Made by a program: the position numbers and the translations under genes | In this document: positions 6,646 through 14,368 of the stretch, piece after piece | Numbering within the stretch: position 1 is the first letter of the stretch | Layout: the number at the start of each line of letters is the position of its first letter | Source of the DNA: Bacillota bacterium | GTDB lineage: Bacteria > Bacillota > Clostridia > UBA1381 | NCBI GenBank assembly: GCA_021203665.1 | Contig: JAJQAT010000003.1 | Span: forward strand, 1-17,007 | Reading direction: 5' to 3' | Length of the DNA: 17,007 bases | The notes under the pieces: model-generated | What the model was told of the DNA's origin: nothing | What the model saw: only the letters and a program-made list of their open reading frames with translations | Databases searched by the model: none

Positions 6646-8604
6646 TCACGGTCCGCAGGGAACGACAAATTCCGCGCCGTAACCCTCAAGCGTTCCGTCA
6701 AATTCCGCGCCGCTTATAAGCGACCTGCCCCGAACTCCGGTACAAACCGCGTTTTCATTGTGATTAAGCACAATTTTATAACCGTCTCGGTTTATAATCT
6801 CCACGCCTTTGGGCGCGTCAATCGTTTCGATTCCCGCCGATTTTGAAATAACAGACACTATTTCCCTCATAGCGCCGTCATCCAAATCACAGCCGATATA
6901 ATAAACTCTGCCCTTGCCGTACCTGTTCACGGTTACAGCCGCCTTGCCCTTATAATACTCGCTGCCGTAGGCGCAGATTGTCTCAGCCGTGTCCGGCTCG
7001 ATTATGTCGCACCAGATACGCGCCGTGCCGTTTACGCCGCCGCACACGCTTACATTTCTTCTCGGCGCGTCAAACTCCACAGCCTCTATTCCCGCCATTT
7101 CCTTAAACACTCCGGGCAGCGCGAGCGGACGAACGCGGTTATATTCATCGCGCGTGCCGCTGCGGAACGTAAGCACAAGCGTTCCGCCGTTTTTGACATA
7201 TTCCCTAAGCTCCGCCGTTTCGGCGTCGTTTACGATATTATACGCTATCATGTACACAGCCTTATATTTATCATAACCGCCCTTCGATACCGCGGTTGTT
7301 ATATTCAAATCCGCGTTCGCTTTATAGAATGAGTACAGATGATTTTCATAATTGTAGCCCGCCGCGTGACGCTTTATATCGTGTCCCCATGAATTGTCAT
7401 AGGATTTAACTATAAGCGCGTCATATTTGTTTTCCGCGCCGATAATGTATTTTTCTAACCTTTGCAGCTCCTCGCCCGTGCGCTTTAATTCGTAATACCG
7501 TCTGCGCGGCACTCCGTCATGGTCCGTCACGCCGTACCAATACTGCTCCATACCGAACAGAGCCGTTCTGAAACGGAAGTACACAATTCCCTCGCCGCCG
7601 TGAGCTGCCGCCTGATATGTCCACAGTCTGAGCTGTCCCGGGCGCGGCGTTGAGCCCAATATATCCCAACCGGCGGGTCCGGACTGTTCCTCCATTACAA
7701 CAAAATTTTTATTCTTCGCTCCGCGCATATTTTCGTGAGCCATAGAAACATACTCGTATTCCGAATCGCCCCACTGATTATCGGGATAGTTATCCCACGA
7801 AACAAAATCAAGGTCCCTTGACAAATCATACGCGTCTATATCCGAAAAATGCCCCATAAGATTATGCGTAATCGGCGCGGAGGTATATTTGCGCAGAATA
7901 TCAATCTGCAATTTCTGATATTTCACCCACGAATCGGACGAAAACCGCCTAAACTCCAGGTCAAGCGCGGGATTGTGCGACCACAAATCGCCGTATGCTC
8001 CCTCGCACGAATTATATGCCGGCAAAATTATATCGTCAAACGAATCATATTCCAGGCTCCAGAACACATTGCCCCACTTTTCGTTCAGATTGTCTATACT
8101 GCCGTATTTTTCCTCAAGCCATTCGCCGAATTTCTTTCGGCAATGCTCGCAGTAACAGCGCGTTGAGGCATGACAGCCGAACTCGTTATCAATCTGCCAC
8201 GCTATGACGTTCGGATTGTCCTTGTAATGCTTTATCATTTCCGTGACAATGATTTCAGACTTCGCTATGTAATCGGGATTGTTCGCGCAGCATTCGCGCC
8301 GTGCGCCCCAACCCTTTTTACGTCCGTATTTGTCGCGCTGTAAAACATCGTATTTATTCACAAGCCACTTTGGCGGCGCCGCGGTGGGCGTGCCGAGAAT
8401 TACCTTTATTCCCTCCTTGGAAAGCACATCTATAGCCTTATCGAGAAACGAAAAGTCAAGCTTGCCCTCCTCCTTTTCAAAGAGCTTCCACGCAAACTCG
8501 CCCATTCTGACGGTATTAAATCCGCCCTCGCGCATAAGTCTTGCCTGATTTTCCCATTCGCTTTCGTCCCAATGCTCCGGATAATAATCAACTCCGAATA
8601 TCAT
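6646..8604 (-). CDS. GH42 beta-galactosidase
   Basis: This 652-residue enzyme releases beta-galactose. The N-terminus (MIFGVDYYPEHW) is typical of GH42, followed by TPTAAPPKWL (72-81) and the acid/base motif WQIDNEFG with Glu141. The Cys cluster of the family zinc site is present: Cys106 in ECCANNP, then Cys144, Cys150, Cys152 and Cys155 in CHASTRCYCEHC. The likely nucleophile is Glu305 in VMEEQSGPAGW. A trimerisation domain (about 395-580) and a small C-terminal beta domain follow, matching the usual length near 650-690. There is no signal peptide, so it acts in the cytoplasm on imported galactosides. The start at 8604 is set by GGAGG 9 nt upstream; the codons before it (NAGRRRK) lie over the ribosome site. 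It is the first gene of the GH42-GH35-uxuA operon, with its promoter at 8638-8666. Confidence 0.95.
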   Translation of the reverse strand: MIFGVDYYPEHWDESEWENQARLMREGGFNTVRMGEFAWKLFEKEEGKLDFSFLDKAIDVLSKEGIKVILGTPTAAPPKWLVNKYDVLQRDKYGRKKGWGARRECCANNPDYIAKSEIIVTEMIKHYKDNPNVIAWQIDNEFGCHASTRCYCEHCRKKFGEWLEEKYGSIDNLNEKWGNVFWSLEYDSFDDIILPAYNSCEGAYGDLWSHNPALDLEFRRFSSDSWVKYQKLQIDILRKYTSAPITHNLMGHFSDIDAYDLSRDLDFVSWDNYPDNQWGDSEYEYVSMAHENMRGAKNKNFVVMEEQSGPAGWDILGSTPRPGQLRLWTYQAAAHGGEGIVYFRFRTALFGMEQYWYGVTDHDGVPRRRYYELKRTGEELQRLEKYIIGAENKYDALIVKSYDNSWGHDIKRHAAGYNYENHLYSFYKANADLNITTAVSKGGYDKYKAVYMIAYNIVNDAETAELREYVKNGGTLVLTFRSGTRDEYNRVRPLALPGVFKEMAGIEAVEFDAPRRNVSVCGGVNGTARIWCDIIEPDTAETICAYGSEYYKGKAAVTVNRYGKGRVYYIGCDLDDGAMREIVSVISKSAGIETIDAPKGVEIINRDGYKIVLNHNENAVCTGVRGRSLISGAEFDGTLEGYGAEFVVPCGP

Positions 8605-8637
8605 TTTTCTCCGCCTCCCCGCGTTCAATTTATGTAT

Positions 8638-8666
8638 ATAATATCATACCGCGGAAATATAATCAA
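8638..8666 (-). promoter_or_regulatory. Promoter of the GH42-GH35-uxuA operon
   Basis: On the minus strand, TTGATT (8666-8661) is followed after 17 nt by TATTAT (8643-8638, 5 of 6 consensus bases). The -10 box ends 33 nt before the GH42 start. A CCGCGG palindrome sits in the spacer. No clear catabolite-repression (cre) site was recognised. Confidence 0.7.
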
Positions 8667-8679
8667 CATAAATTTAATA

Positions 8680-8720
8680 GGACCGCGGACAAAAACCTGT
8701 CCGGCTTTTGTCTGCGGTCC
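8680..8720 (-). terminator. Terminator hairpin after tcdA
   Basis: Arms 8680-8694 and 8706-8720 pair over 15 bp with one G-T wobble, around an 11-nt loop, 12 nt past the tcdA stop. The stem is A-rich on one side and T-rich on the other near the loop, and the trailing T-run is poor, so termination may be partial. It separates the tcdA transcript from the next operon. Confidence 0.7.
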
Positions 8721-8732
8721 CAAAGCGGCTTC

Positions 8733-9449
8733 TCAGCAGTCCGCTATATCTCTTATAACCTCGCCCGCGGCTATTAATCCCGCCGCCGCGGGAACAAACG
8801 CGACGCTTCCGGGAATGCTTTTGCGCGCGCCGCTTTCCCCGTCCGTATCAGTTTCCGCGGGACGTATAGGCTCTTCCTTTGAATACACGACCTTTAATTT
8901 CCTTATGCCGCGCCGTTTAAGCTCGCGGCGCATGGTCCTTGCCAACGGACACACGGAGGTCTTATATATATCGCTGACCTCAAAACGCGACGGGTCAAGC
9001 TTATTTCCCGCGCCCATACTGCTTATAATCGGCACGCCCGCCTTTTCGGCGCGGACTATAAGCTCTATTTTCGCCGTCACGGTGTCAACCGCGTCTATTA
9101 TATATGTATATTCCGATAAATCATATTCGTCCGCGTTATCCGGCATATAAAAGCAGTTGTGCGCGTTTATTACGACGTCGGGATTTATCGACAGCGCTCT
9201 CTCCCTCATAACGTCCACCTTATACCTGCCTACGGTTTCCTCGGTGGCGATAATCTGACGGTTAAGATTTGTAAGGCTTACAGTGTCGTTATCAAATATA
9301 TCAACCGTGCCTACGCCGCTCCTCACAAGCGCCTCAACCGCGTATCCGCCTACGCCGCCCACGCCGAACACGGCTACACGCGCCGCGCTCAGCCTTTCCA
9401 TTCCGTTTTTTCCTATGAGCAGTCTTGTTCTTGAAAATCGGTCAAGCAT
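8733..9449 (-). CDS. tcdA: tRNA threonylcarbamoyladenosine dehydratase (TcdA/YgdL-like)
   Basis: This 238-residue E1-like (ThiF/MoeB fold) enzyme uses ATP to cyclise t6A at position 37 of ANN-decoding tRNAs to ct6A (family knowledge). It has the nucleotide loop GVGGVGG (29-35), DNDTVSLTNLNRQ (53-65), IDAVDT (118-123) with Lys127, and SSMGAGNKLDP (143-153). DIYKTSVCPLARTMRRELK (160-178) is diagnostic of TcdA rather than MoeB or ThiF. It ends with PGSVAFVPAAAGLIAAGEVI. The ATG at 9449 has GAGGGTG about 7 nt upstream. It lies 29 nt behind the secreted arabinofuranosidase gene with no terminator between them, so it is probably transcribed with it despite the unrelated function. The family is confident; MoeB-like alternatives are unlikely. 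Confidence 0.93.
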   Translation of the reverse strand: MLDRFSRTRLLIGKNGMERLSAARVAVFGVGGVGGYAVEALVRSGVGTVDIFDNDTVSLTNLNRQIIATEETVGRYKVDVMRERALSINPDVVINAHNCFYMPDNADEYDLSEYTYIIDAVDTVTAKIELIVRAEKAGVPIISSMGAGNKLDPSRFEVSDIYKTSVCPLARTMRRELKRRGIRKLKVVYSKEEPIRPAETDTDGESGARKSIPGSVAFVPAAAGLIAAGEVIRDIADC

Positions 9450-9478
9450 TTTTTCACACCCTCTATTATGAATATTGT

Positions 9479-12400
9479 TTACGGCTGTACCGTATCTGTG
9501 GTTGTCCTCACCTCAAACACGCCGCCGGCGGCGGTGCCTGCGCCCTTGGTTTGGAATTTAACCGTAACCTGTTCCTTGCCCTCTAAAAGGCTTGACGGAA
9601 TTTCGTAATACACGTAAATCAAATTACCCGCCGAGTTATTGTTAAGCGTCTGCTCCGCGATAACCTCGTCATCGACAAGTATCTCAAAATCGCGCGTATA
9701 GCTTACGCCGCTGTCCGTAAAATCGCCGTCACTGCCCCAATACATTGCCATAACGTAATTCGTTTCGGCGTCCGCGTCAACGTCCATAACATAGCTGAAA
9801 TATCCGCCGTCTCCGCGCGCGTCGCGCCAACCGCGCGATACCGTATCAAAATATCCCGAGTTTGAATTATAGCTCTCCATTGCATGGTCAACCTCCGGCT
9901 GCTGCTCGTATGTGCGAACCGTGTCGATAGTCACCGCGTCAAGCGCGGCGGTGAACTCGTCCGTTTCGATTTCCTCGTCCTCGCCGTAAAGGTACCAGTA
10001 AAGCGTGTAACGCTCATGGTGCAGGTCAAAATACGGAATAAGCGTTATCGATGTTTCATCATCGACGGTCAGTGTAAATTCAAGCTTTGACAAATCCGAC
10101 GCCGTAATAAATGTGTTCGGGTCCTTGCTTTCCATTACGAGATTGGGAACCTCAATAGTGTCCGCGCTGTCAAGCGATGTGTGGTCGCTTACAAGGTCGC
10201 TTGTCGGGAAGCTGTCCGTTCCGAGCTCGCCCGCAAGCACAATAGGACCGTACATAAACGCAACCTTGTTTGCGCTGTCGCGCGCGGTGTAGGTGTGAAG
10301 TCCCATAGGCAGAGTAACCTCTATTGTGTCGCCCTCGTTCCATGTCCTCGTTATCGTGTAATATCCCGTTTCGGACACGCTCACCGCGTCCTCGTCATTA
10401 ATTTTTACTGTCGCCGCACTGTCTATCCACGACGGTATTCTTATTTTCACGGACGCGTCCGCGCTGCCGCTCTCTATTTTTATAACCGTGGTTTCCTCAT
10501 ACGGATAATTTGTGGTCTGCGAAATTTTAAGTCCTTTTTCCGACCAGTCAACGGTTGACGATATGAATTGGTTTACATAAAAGTCGTCTCCGTCCTTGTA
10601 GTAAATGTTCCTTGTGTATCGTCCGGGGTTTTCCATACCGCTGCCGACGCAGCACCAGAATGAGTTTTCCAAAGTGGAATACACCTTGAAATGTCCCTGC
10701 TTTGTCGCCATAAAATAGGTCTTGTTGCCGGTGTCGGGGTCCTGCGATGCCAAAATGTGATTAAACAGCGCTTTTTCGTAGTAGTCCATATACTCCGCGT
10801 TGTGATCCCATTCGTACAAATACTCCGCAAGCTTCATCATATTATATGTGTTGCAGGTTTCGCAGGTTTCGGTGCCAAGAACCTCCTCGGTAATCGAGCC
10901 GAAATGCTCATAATTTGAGTTGCCGCCGATAACATAGGAGCGGTTGTTTACAACGGTGTCATAGAAAAATTCCGCTGCCGCGCGGTAATCGGTCAGGCTT
11001 TCGTCCTCGTCATACATAGCCGCCGCGCCTATTACCTTCGGTATCTGCGTGTTCGCGTGCTTGCCCTCAAGTTCGTCGATTCCATCTGCAAGCGGCTCCA
11101 AAATCGACGGCTGCGAAAAGCGTATTCCCAAATCGTAATACTTCTTCTCACCGGTTATATCGTAAAGCTCCGCCATAACCTCGTTCATACCGCCGTACTC
11201 ACATTCAAGCATTTGATTAAATTTGTCGTCGTCCATATCCTCGGTAACGCTTATCGCCCAGTCGGCGAATTTGCATACGACTGTAAGCGCGGTTTCGTTG
11301 CCGGTGAGATTATACGCGTCAATAAGTCCCTGATATATCTTATGCATCGAATACCACGGCACCCAGTAGCCGTTTAAATCAAACGCGCTTACGCTCAGCG
11401 TTCCCGCAAGCGCGCTTTCAAATCCCGACTTGTTAAAGCCGCCGATAAATCCGCTGCCGTCCGTTTCCTGATATTCGGCAAGCTTATCAACCGCGTAATC
11501 AAGCATTTCCTTAACCTCCGCGTCACCCGTCGCCGCGTACATGGTCGATGCCGCGCTCATCCAGTGACCGAGAGAATGACCGGAAATGCCCTTGCCCGCG
11601 TAGCCGCGGTAATTATAAGCCTCCCAGCCGCCGTAATAGTTTGACGTGCTTGTTGACGCGCCCGTTGAATACGCCACCGGCGCAAGCAGTCTGTCAACAT
11701 CGAACGATTTCACATATTCCAGTCCGGTGTCCTGCGAGGTTTTGAATATGCCGTCCGTGAGTGTGACCTCGCTGACCTCAAATGATGAGCCGTAAGGACT
11801 GCCGAAGCTTCTCTGTACGCTTTCGGCAAGCGGCTCCAAATTTTTGTCCCACAAATATGATTTCACTGTTATATCCTCCGAATCCGGCAGCACCGCCGAA
11901 ACACTGTAGCTGCCGCTTGTAAAACTGTCCGCCTTGTTTATTTCGACCGCCGATAAAACGCCGCCGTCATAAACCGCGATATACGCGACAGCCTCCGTAA
12001 TGTCGCTGTTGTTGGTCACGGTGTAGTCGGCGTAAACGGAGCCGCTGTCCTTGTAAATCTGCGCGACGGCGGTAAGACCGTCCGTTATCGAGAGCGACGT
12101 TACGTTAATCACGGCTTTCGCGGTCACATCCGAGCCGTTAATCGTTCCCGTAACGGTAAAGCTGCCGTCGCTTTTGAGCAGCTCTTCGTCAAAATCCGCC
12201 CAGTTTATTTTAACATCGCGCTCCGTGCCGTCCTCGAATTCCGCTGTGACGTAATCCGGCAGGGATATATCCGAAAACGCCGTAACGTCAAGCACGGTGT
12301 CGGCAACGGAGGTTATGCCGCTGTTCGCCTCGCCCGCAATCTCCGCGATTTCATCGGCTGTAAGAGCGGTTGAATAAATTCGAAAATCGTCAATGCAGCC

Positions 12401-12976
12401 GCTGTAATACGGGTCGGCGGAATACTGCGATTTCGCTATGTAATTCTGCGTCGTATTCCCAAGCGACGACGGCGTTAGCGTCATACTTTCGTTTCGCCCT
12501 ATCTCAACGCCGTCGGCATACATAATTCCTACGCCGCCCGACATAGTGACGGCGATATGCGTCCAGGTATCGGCGGCAAAGGGTACGTCAGCCGTTATTT
12601 TCTGCTCCGATGAGGAGCCGCTTGTGGTTATCGCGAACACCGTTTGACTTCCGTTGGTAAGCGTCAGGAACATATAGTTTGAATCGCCTGTGCCGAAGTC
12701 GAATACCCTCGCCCAGGTAGCGACGCTGTAGGGCTTTACCCATGCGGAAACCGTAAAATCGGTCATATCCGACACAATACCCTCCGGCAAGGACGCGTAA
12801 GCGTCATTTGAAAAATACGCCGACTTGCCTATAATTCCGTCCGTATACGTAATTGTGCCGCTCTCCGTAACCTCCGACGTTGTCTCGTCAAAGGGATAGC
12901 ACACATCATATTCCGCCGCGCTTGCCGCCGTGCCGAAACACATAAGCGCGAACAGCGTAATCAGTATTTTTTTCAT
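9479..12976 (-). CDS. Secreted multidomain GH127/GH146-type beta-L-arabinofuranosidase
   Basis: This 1165-residue exported glycosidase has a signal peptide at 1-20 (KK, hydrophobic core, ASA before AEYD). A LamG/concanavalin-like domain (about 25-215) contains FTVSAWVKP, THIAVTMSGG and GCIDDFRIYSTALTADEI. A bacterial Ig-like module is at 222-292 and a further beta module at 298-392. The catalytic region (about 400-920) has GHSLGHWMSA (466-475) and GTETCETCNTYNMMK (701-715), where Glu706 and Cys708 are the probable zinc ligands. In SFWCCVGSGMENPGRY (772-787), Cys775 is the likely nucleophile/zinc ligand and Cys776 another ligand. Beta domains resembling DUF4986 (about 930-1000) and DUF6805 (about 1025-1157) follow. 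There is no sortase, dockerin or S-layer motif, so it is probably released. The ATG at 12976 has GGAGG 6 nt before it. GH127/GH146 members release beta-L-arabinofuranose from plant glycoproteins and pectin; the exact substrate is unknown. The assigned promoter is about 370 nt upstream, beyond two repeats. Confidence 0.93.
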   Translation of the reverse strand: MKKILITLFALMCFGTAASAAEYDVCYPFDETTSEVTESGTITYTDGIIGKSAYFSNDAYASLPEGIVSDMTDFTVSAWVKPYSVATWARVFDFGTGDSNYMFLTLTNGSQTVFAITTSGSSSEQKITADVPFAADTWTHIAVTMSGGVGIMYADGVEIGRNESMTLTPSSLGNTTQNYIAKSQYSADPYYSGCIDDFRIYSTALTADEIAEIAGEANSGITSVADTVLDVTAFSDISLPDYVTAEFEDGTERDVKINWADFDEELLKSDGSFTVTGTINGSDVTAKAVINVTSLSITDGLTAVAQIYKDSGSVYADYTVTNNSDITEAVAYIAVYDGGVLSAVEINKADSFTSGSYSVSAVLPDSEDITVKSYLWDKNLEPLAESVQRSFGSPYGSSFEVSEVTLTDGIFKTSQDTGLEYVKSFDVDRLLAPVAYSTGASTSTSNYYGGWEAYNYRGYAGKGISGHSLGHWMSAASTMYAATGDAEVKEMLDYAVDKLAEYQETDGSGFIGGFNKSGFESALAGTLSVSAFDLNGYWVPWYSMHKIYQGLIDAYNLTGNETALTVVCKFADWAISVTEDMDDDKFNQMLECEYGGMNEVMAELYDITGEKKYYDLGIRFSQPSILEPLADGIDELEGKHANTQIPKVIGAAAMYDEDESLTDYRAAAEFFYDTVVNNRSYVIGGNSNYEHFGSITEEVLGTETCETCNTYNMMKLAEYLYEWDHNAEYMDYYEKALFNHILASQDPDTGNKTYFMATKQGHFKVYSTLENSFWCCVGSGMENPGRYTRNIYYKDGDDFYVNQFISSTVDWSEKGLKISQTTNYPYEETTVIKIESGSADASVKIRIPSWIDSAATVKINDEDAVSVSETGYYTITRTWNEGDTIEVTLPMGLHTYTARDSANKVAFMYGPIVLAGELGTDSFPTSDLVSDHTSLDSADTIEVPNLVMESKDPNTFITASDLSKLEFTLTVDDETSITLIPYFDLHHERYTLYWYLYGEDEEIETDEFTAALDAVTIDTVRTYEQQPEVDHAMESYNSNSGYFDTVSRGWRDARGDGGYFSYVMDVDADAETNYVMAMYWGSDGDFTDSGVSYTRDFEILVDDEVIAEQTLNNNSAGNLIYVYYEIPSSLLEGKEQVTVKFQTKGAGTAAGGVFEVRTTTDTVQP

Positions 12977-13022
12977 AATGTACCTCCGTTCTTGGATTGT
13001 TTTGTAAATTTTTGTTTAGCGG

Positions 13023-13199
13023 AAAGGCTCCCTTGTTAAAGGGAGCTGGCATTTGCGGAGCAAATGACTGAGGGATTCCTCCTTACAATTAGAGGCAAAC
13101 CGCGTAACGCTGCGCGTTGCATTTCACGGCTTTGCCTTGAAATGCGAATCCCTCCACCACGCTGCGCGTGGTCCCCCTCCCTTTAACAAGGGAGGCTTT
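13023..13199. repeat. MITE-like palindromic repeat, 177 bp
   Basis: Terminal inverted repeats of 23 bp (13023-13045 and 13177-13199, AAAGGCTCCCTTGTTAAAGG inwards) differ at one position. The interior is built from short hairpins: CATTTGC/GCAAATG, AACGC/GCGTT, GCATTTCA/TGAAATGC and CCACGC/GCGTGG. There is no coding potential. This is the form of non-autonomous miniature elements seen between genes in clostridia. No clear target-site duplication was found. It lies in the inferred 5' leader of the arabinofuranosidase gene, 47 bp upstream of the start codon. Confidence 0.8.
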
Positions 13200-13214
13200 T
13201 GGGTGGCGCTTTGC

Positions 13215-13320
13215 AGGGCTCCCCCTACGAGGTGAACGATTTGCTTTGCAAATCGTAGGCGTAGAGCTTTGCTCGTAGCCGTAGCAAAAGAGCTGTCGGC
13301 GCAGCCGACTGAGGGGTTTT
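13215..13320. repeat. Second related hairpin repeat, probably degraded
   Basis: The segment runs from GGGCTCCCCCT to GACTGAGGGGTTTT. It holds hairpins ACGATTTGC-TTT-GCAAATCGT (13236-13256) and GTCGGC-GCA-GCCGAC (13295-13309). It shares with the neighbouring 177-bp element the module GAGCTG, hairpin, GACTGAGGG, but its end repeats are not intact. It is therefore a diverged or truncated relative, 16 bp from the first copy. Confidence 0.6.
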
Positions 13321-13346
13321 AATATCCGCTCATTTACTATATATTT

Positions 13347-13375
13347 ATCATACCTTTTACTTGAAAAAAATTCAA
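13347..13375 (-). promoter_or_regulatory. Promoter of the arabinofuranosidase gene
   Basis: On the minus strand, TTGAAT (13375-13370) is followed after 17 nt by TATGAT (13352-13347, 5 of 6 consensus bases). No promoter was recognised between the gene start and the repeats, so this is the best candidate. It would give a leader of about 360 nt that includes both hairpin repeats. It overlaps the opposing araC promoter. Confidence 0.6.
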
Positions 13376-13388
13376 TAGATGATATAAT
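13361..13388 (+). promoter_or_regulatory. Promoter of the AraC-family regulator gene
   Basis: TTGAAA (13361-13366) and a perfect TATAAT (13383-13388) are spaced by 16 nt. Transcription would start near 13395, leaving a leader of about 145 nt before the regulator. The -35 box is one arm of the inverted repeat TTGAA-N5-TTCAA (13361-13375), whose other arm is the -35 box of the opposing promoter. Confidence 0.65.
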
Positions 13389-13426
13389 AGATTATATGGA
13401 TTATGTTCACTTTATCACGAAAAATA

Positions 13427-13484
13427 GGCGGCGCATATTATACGTTTGCAAGGCTCGGAGTATACTAATACGCCGTCGCCTTTT
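13427..13484 (+). promoter_or_regulatory. Possible hairpin/attenuator in araC leader
   Basis: GGCGGCG followed by ATATTATAC (13427-13443) can pair imperfectly with GTATACTAATACGCCGTCGCC-type sequence ending at 13480, and TTTT follows at once. The stem has bulges and a long loop. It resembles a weak terminator between promoter and gene, which could make expression conditional. The evidence is only a by-eye fold. Confidence 0.3.
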
Positions 13485-13540
13485 AAACGCACAATCTGCT
13501 TGCCTCTTTTCCGCGCTAACAAATATTGAGGATTTTTGAT

Positions 13541-14368
13541 ATGAAATATTTTAATATCAACACAGAGCACGAGCTTACAAACATTCTCTGCGGCAGGCTT
13601 ATCGCGGATAATTTTACGCATATGGAAAGACTGATAGATATTCACGTGCTTATAATCGTCGAGCAGGGAATTTTAAATATAGAAATAAGCGGCGAGCGGT
13701 ACAAGGTTTGCCCGGGCGAAATGATTATACTTCCGGCGAATGTTGTGCATAGGGGATTTTCCGACGCGGACACCGGCGGGCATATCGAGTATTTTGGGGC
13801 GCATTTTATAACCGAGGGCGGCTGTGAGCTGTCGGACACAAGAAGCGATTTTTCCGTTCCTCTGCATTTTGCGCTTACCGATTACGCGAGAGCGCGTATA
13901 CTCTACAATCAACTCCTTGATGTACATTCGCTTGCCGGAGCGCAGAAAAAGTACCGCGATTTTCTATTTACCGCGCTTTGCTGTGAGATAGCGGTTCAGG
14001 CGGAGCACGAGAGTGTGTCCGGAAACAAGACGGTAAACCGCGCCGCCGCGTGGATTGAGCTTAACATCGGCGAGCCGATTTCTCTTGAGCAGACCGCCGA
14101 AGCGTTGGGTTATAACAAAAGATACCTGTCCCGCGTATTTAAGGAAAACACCGGTATGACGGTGAATGAGTACATATCGGAGAAAAAGTTCACCCTTGCA
14201 AAGCAGCTTTTGACAGGTTCGGACGAAACCGTAACGGCAATAGCGCTGAAGCTGGGCTTTACGGACGCGGGATATTTTATGCGCGCGTTCAAAAAACGTG
14301 AGGGTATGACCTGCGGTGAATACAGAAACGCGTATTCGAAAATGTATTTGAACAGAAAATGTATTTGA
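13541..14368 (+). CDS. AraC-family transcriptional regulator
   Basis: This is a 275-residue cytoplasmic DNA-binding regulator. The N-terminal cupin-type sensor (about 15-95) includes CPGEMIILPANVVHRGFS (57-74), typical of sugar-sensing AraC proteins. The C-terminal double helix-turn-helix (about 170-268) has ISLEQTAEALGYNKRYLSRV (180-199) and VTAIALKLGFTDAGYFMRAF (231-250). The frame is open upstream with a TTG at 13526, but the ATG at 13541 is preferred because GAGG lies 9 nt before it and the TTG overlaps that ribosome site. It is transcribed away from the arabinofuranosidase gene from an overlapping promoter, so it probably controls that gene and itself, with a plant sugar as the likely signal (inference). 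The last residues (KCI) come from a 17-bp duplication that moved the stop codon. Confidence 0.94.
   Translation: MKYFNINTEHELTNILCGRLIADNFTHMERLIDIHVLIIVEQGILNIEISGERYKVCPGEMIILPANVVHRGFSDADTGGHIEYFGAHFITEGGCELSDTRSDFSVPLHFALTDYARARILYNQLLDVHSLAGAQKKYRDFLFTALCCEIAVQAEHESVSGNKTVNRAAAWIELNIGEPISLEQTAEALGYNKRYLSRVFKENTGMTVNEYISEKKFTLAKQLLTGSDETVTAIALKLGFTDAGYFMRAFKKREGMTCGEYRNAYSKMYLNRKCI

Noticed and set aside
6624..6701. N-terminal extension of the GH35 gene
   Set aside because: It overlaps the GH42 stop region and has no family resemblance; a ribosome site immediately precedes the ATG at 6623.
13023..13320. CRISPR array
   Set aside because: The repeats are inverted, of unequal size and not regularly spaced by unique spacers; no cas genes are present.
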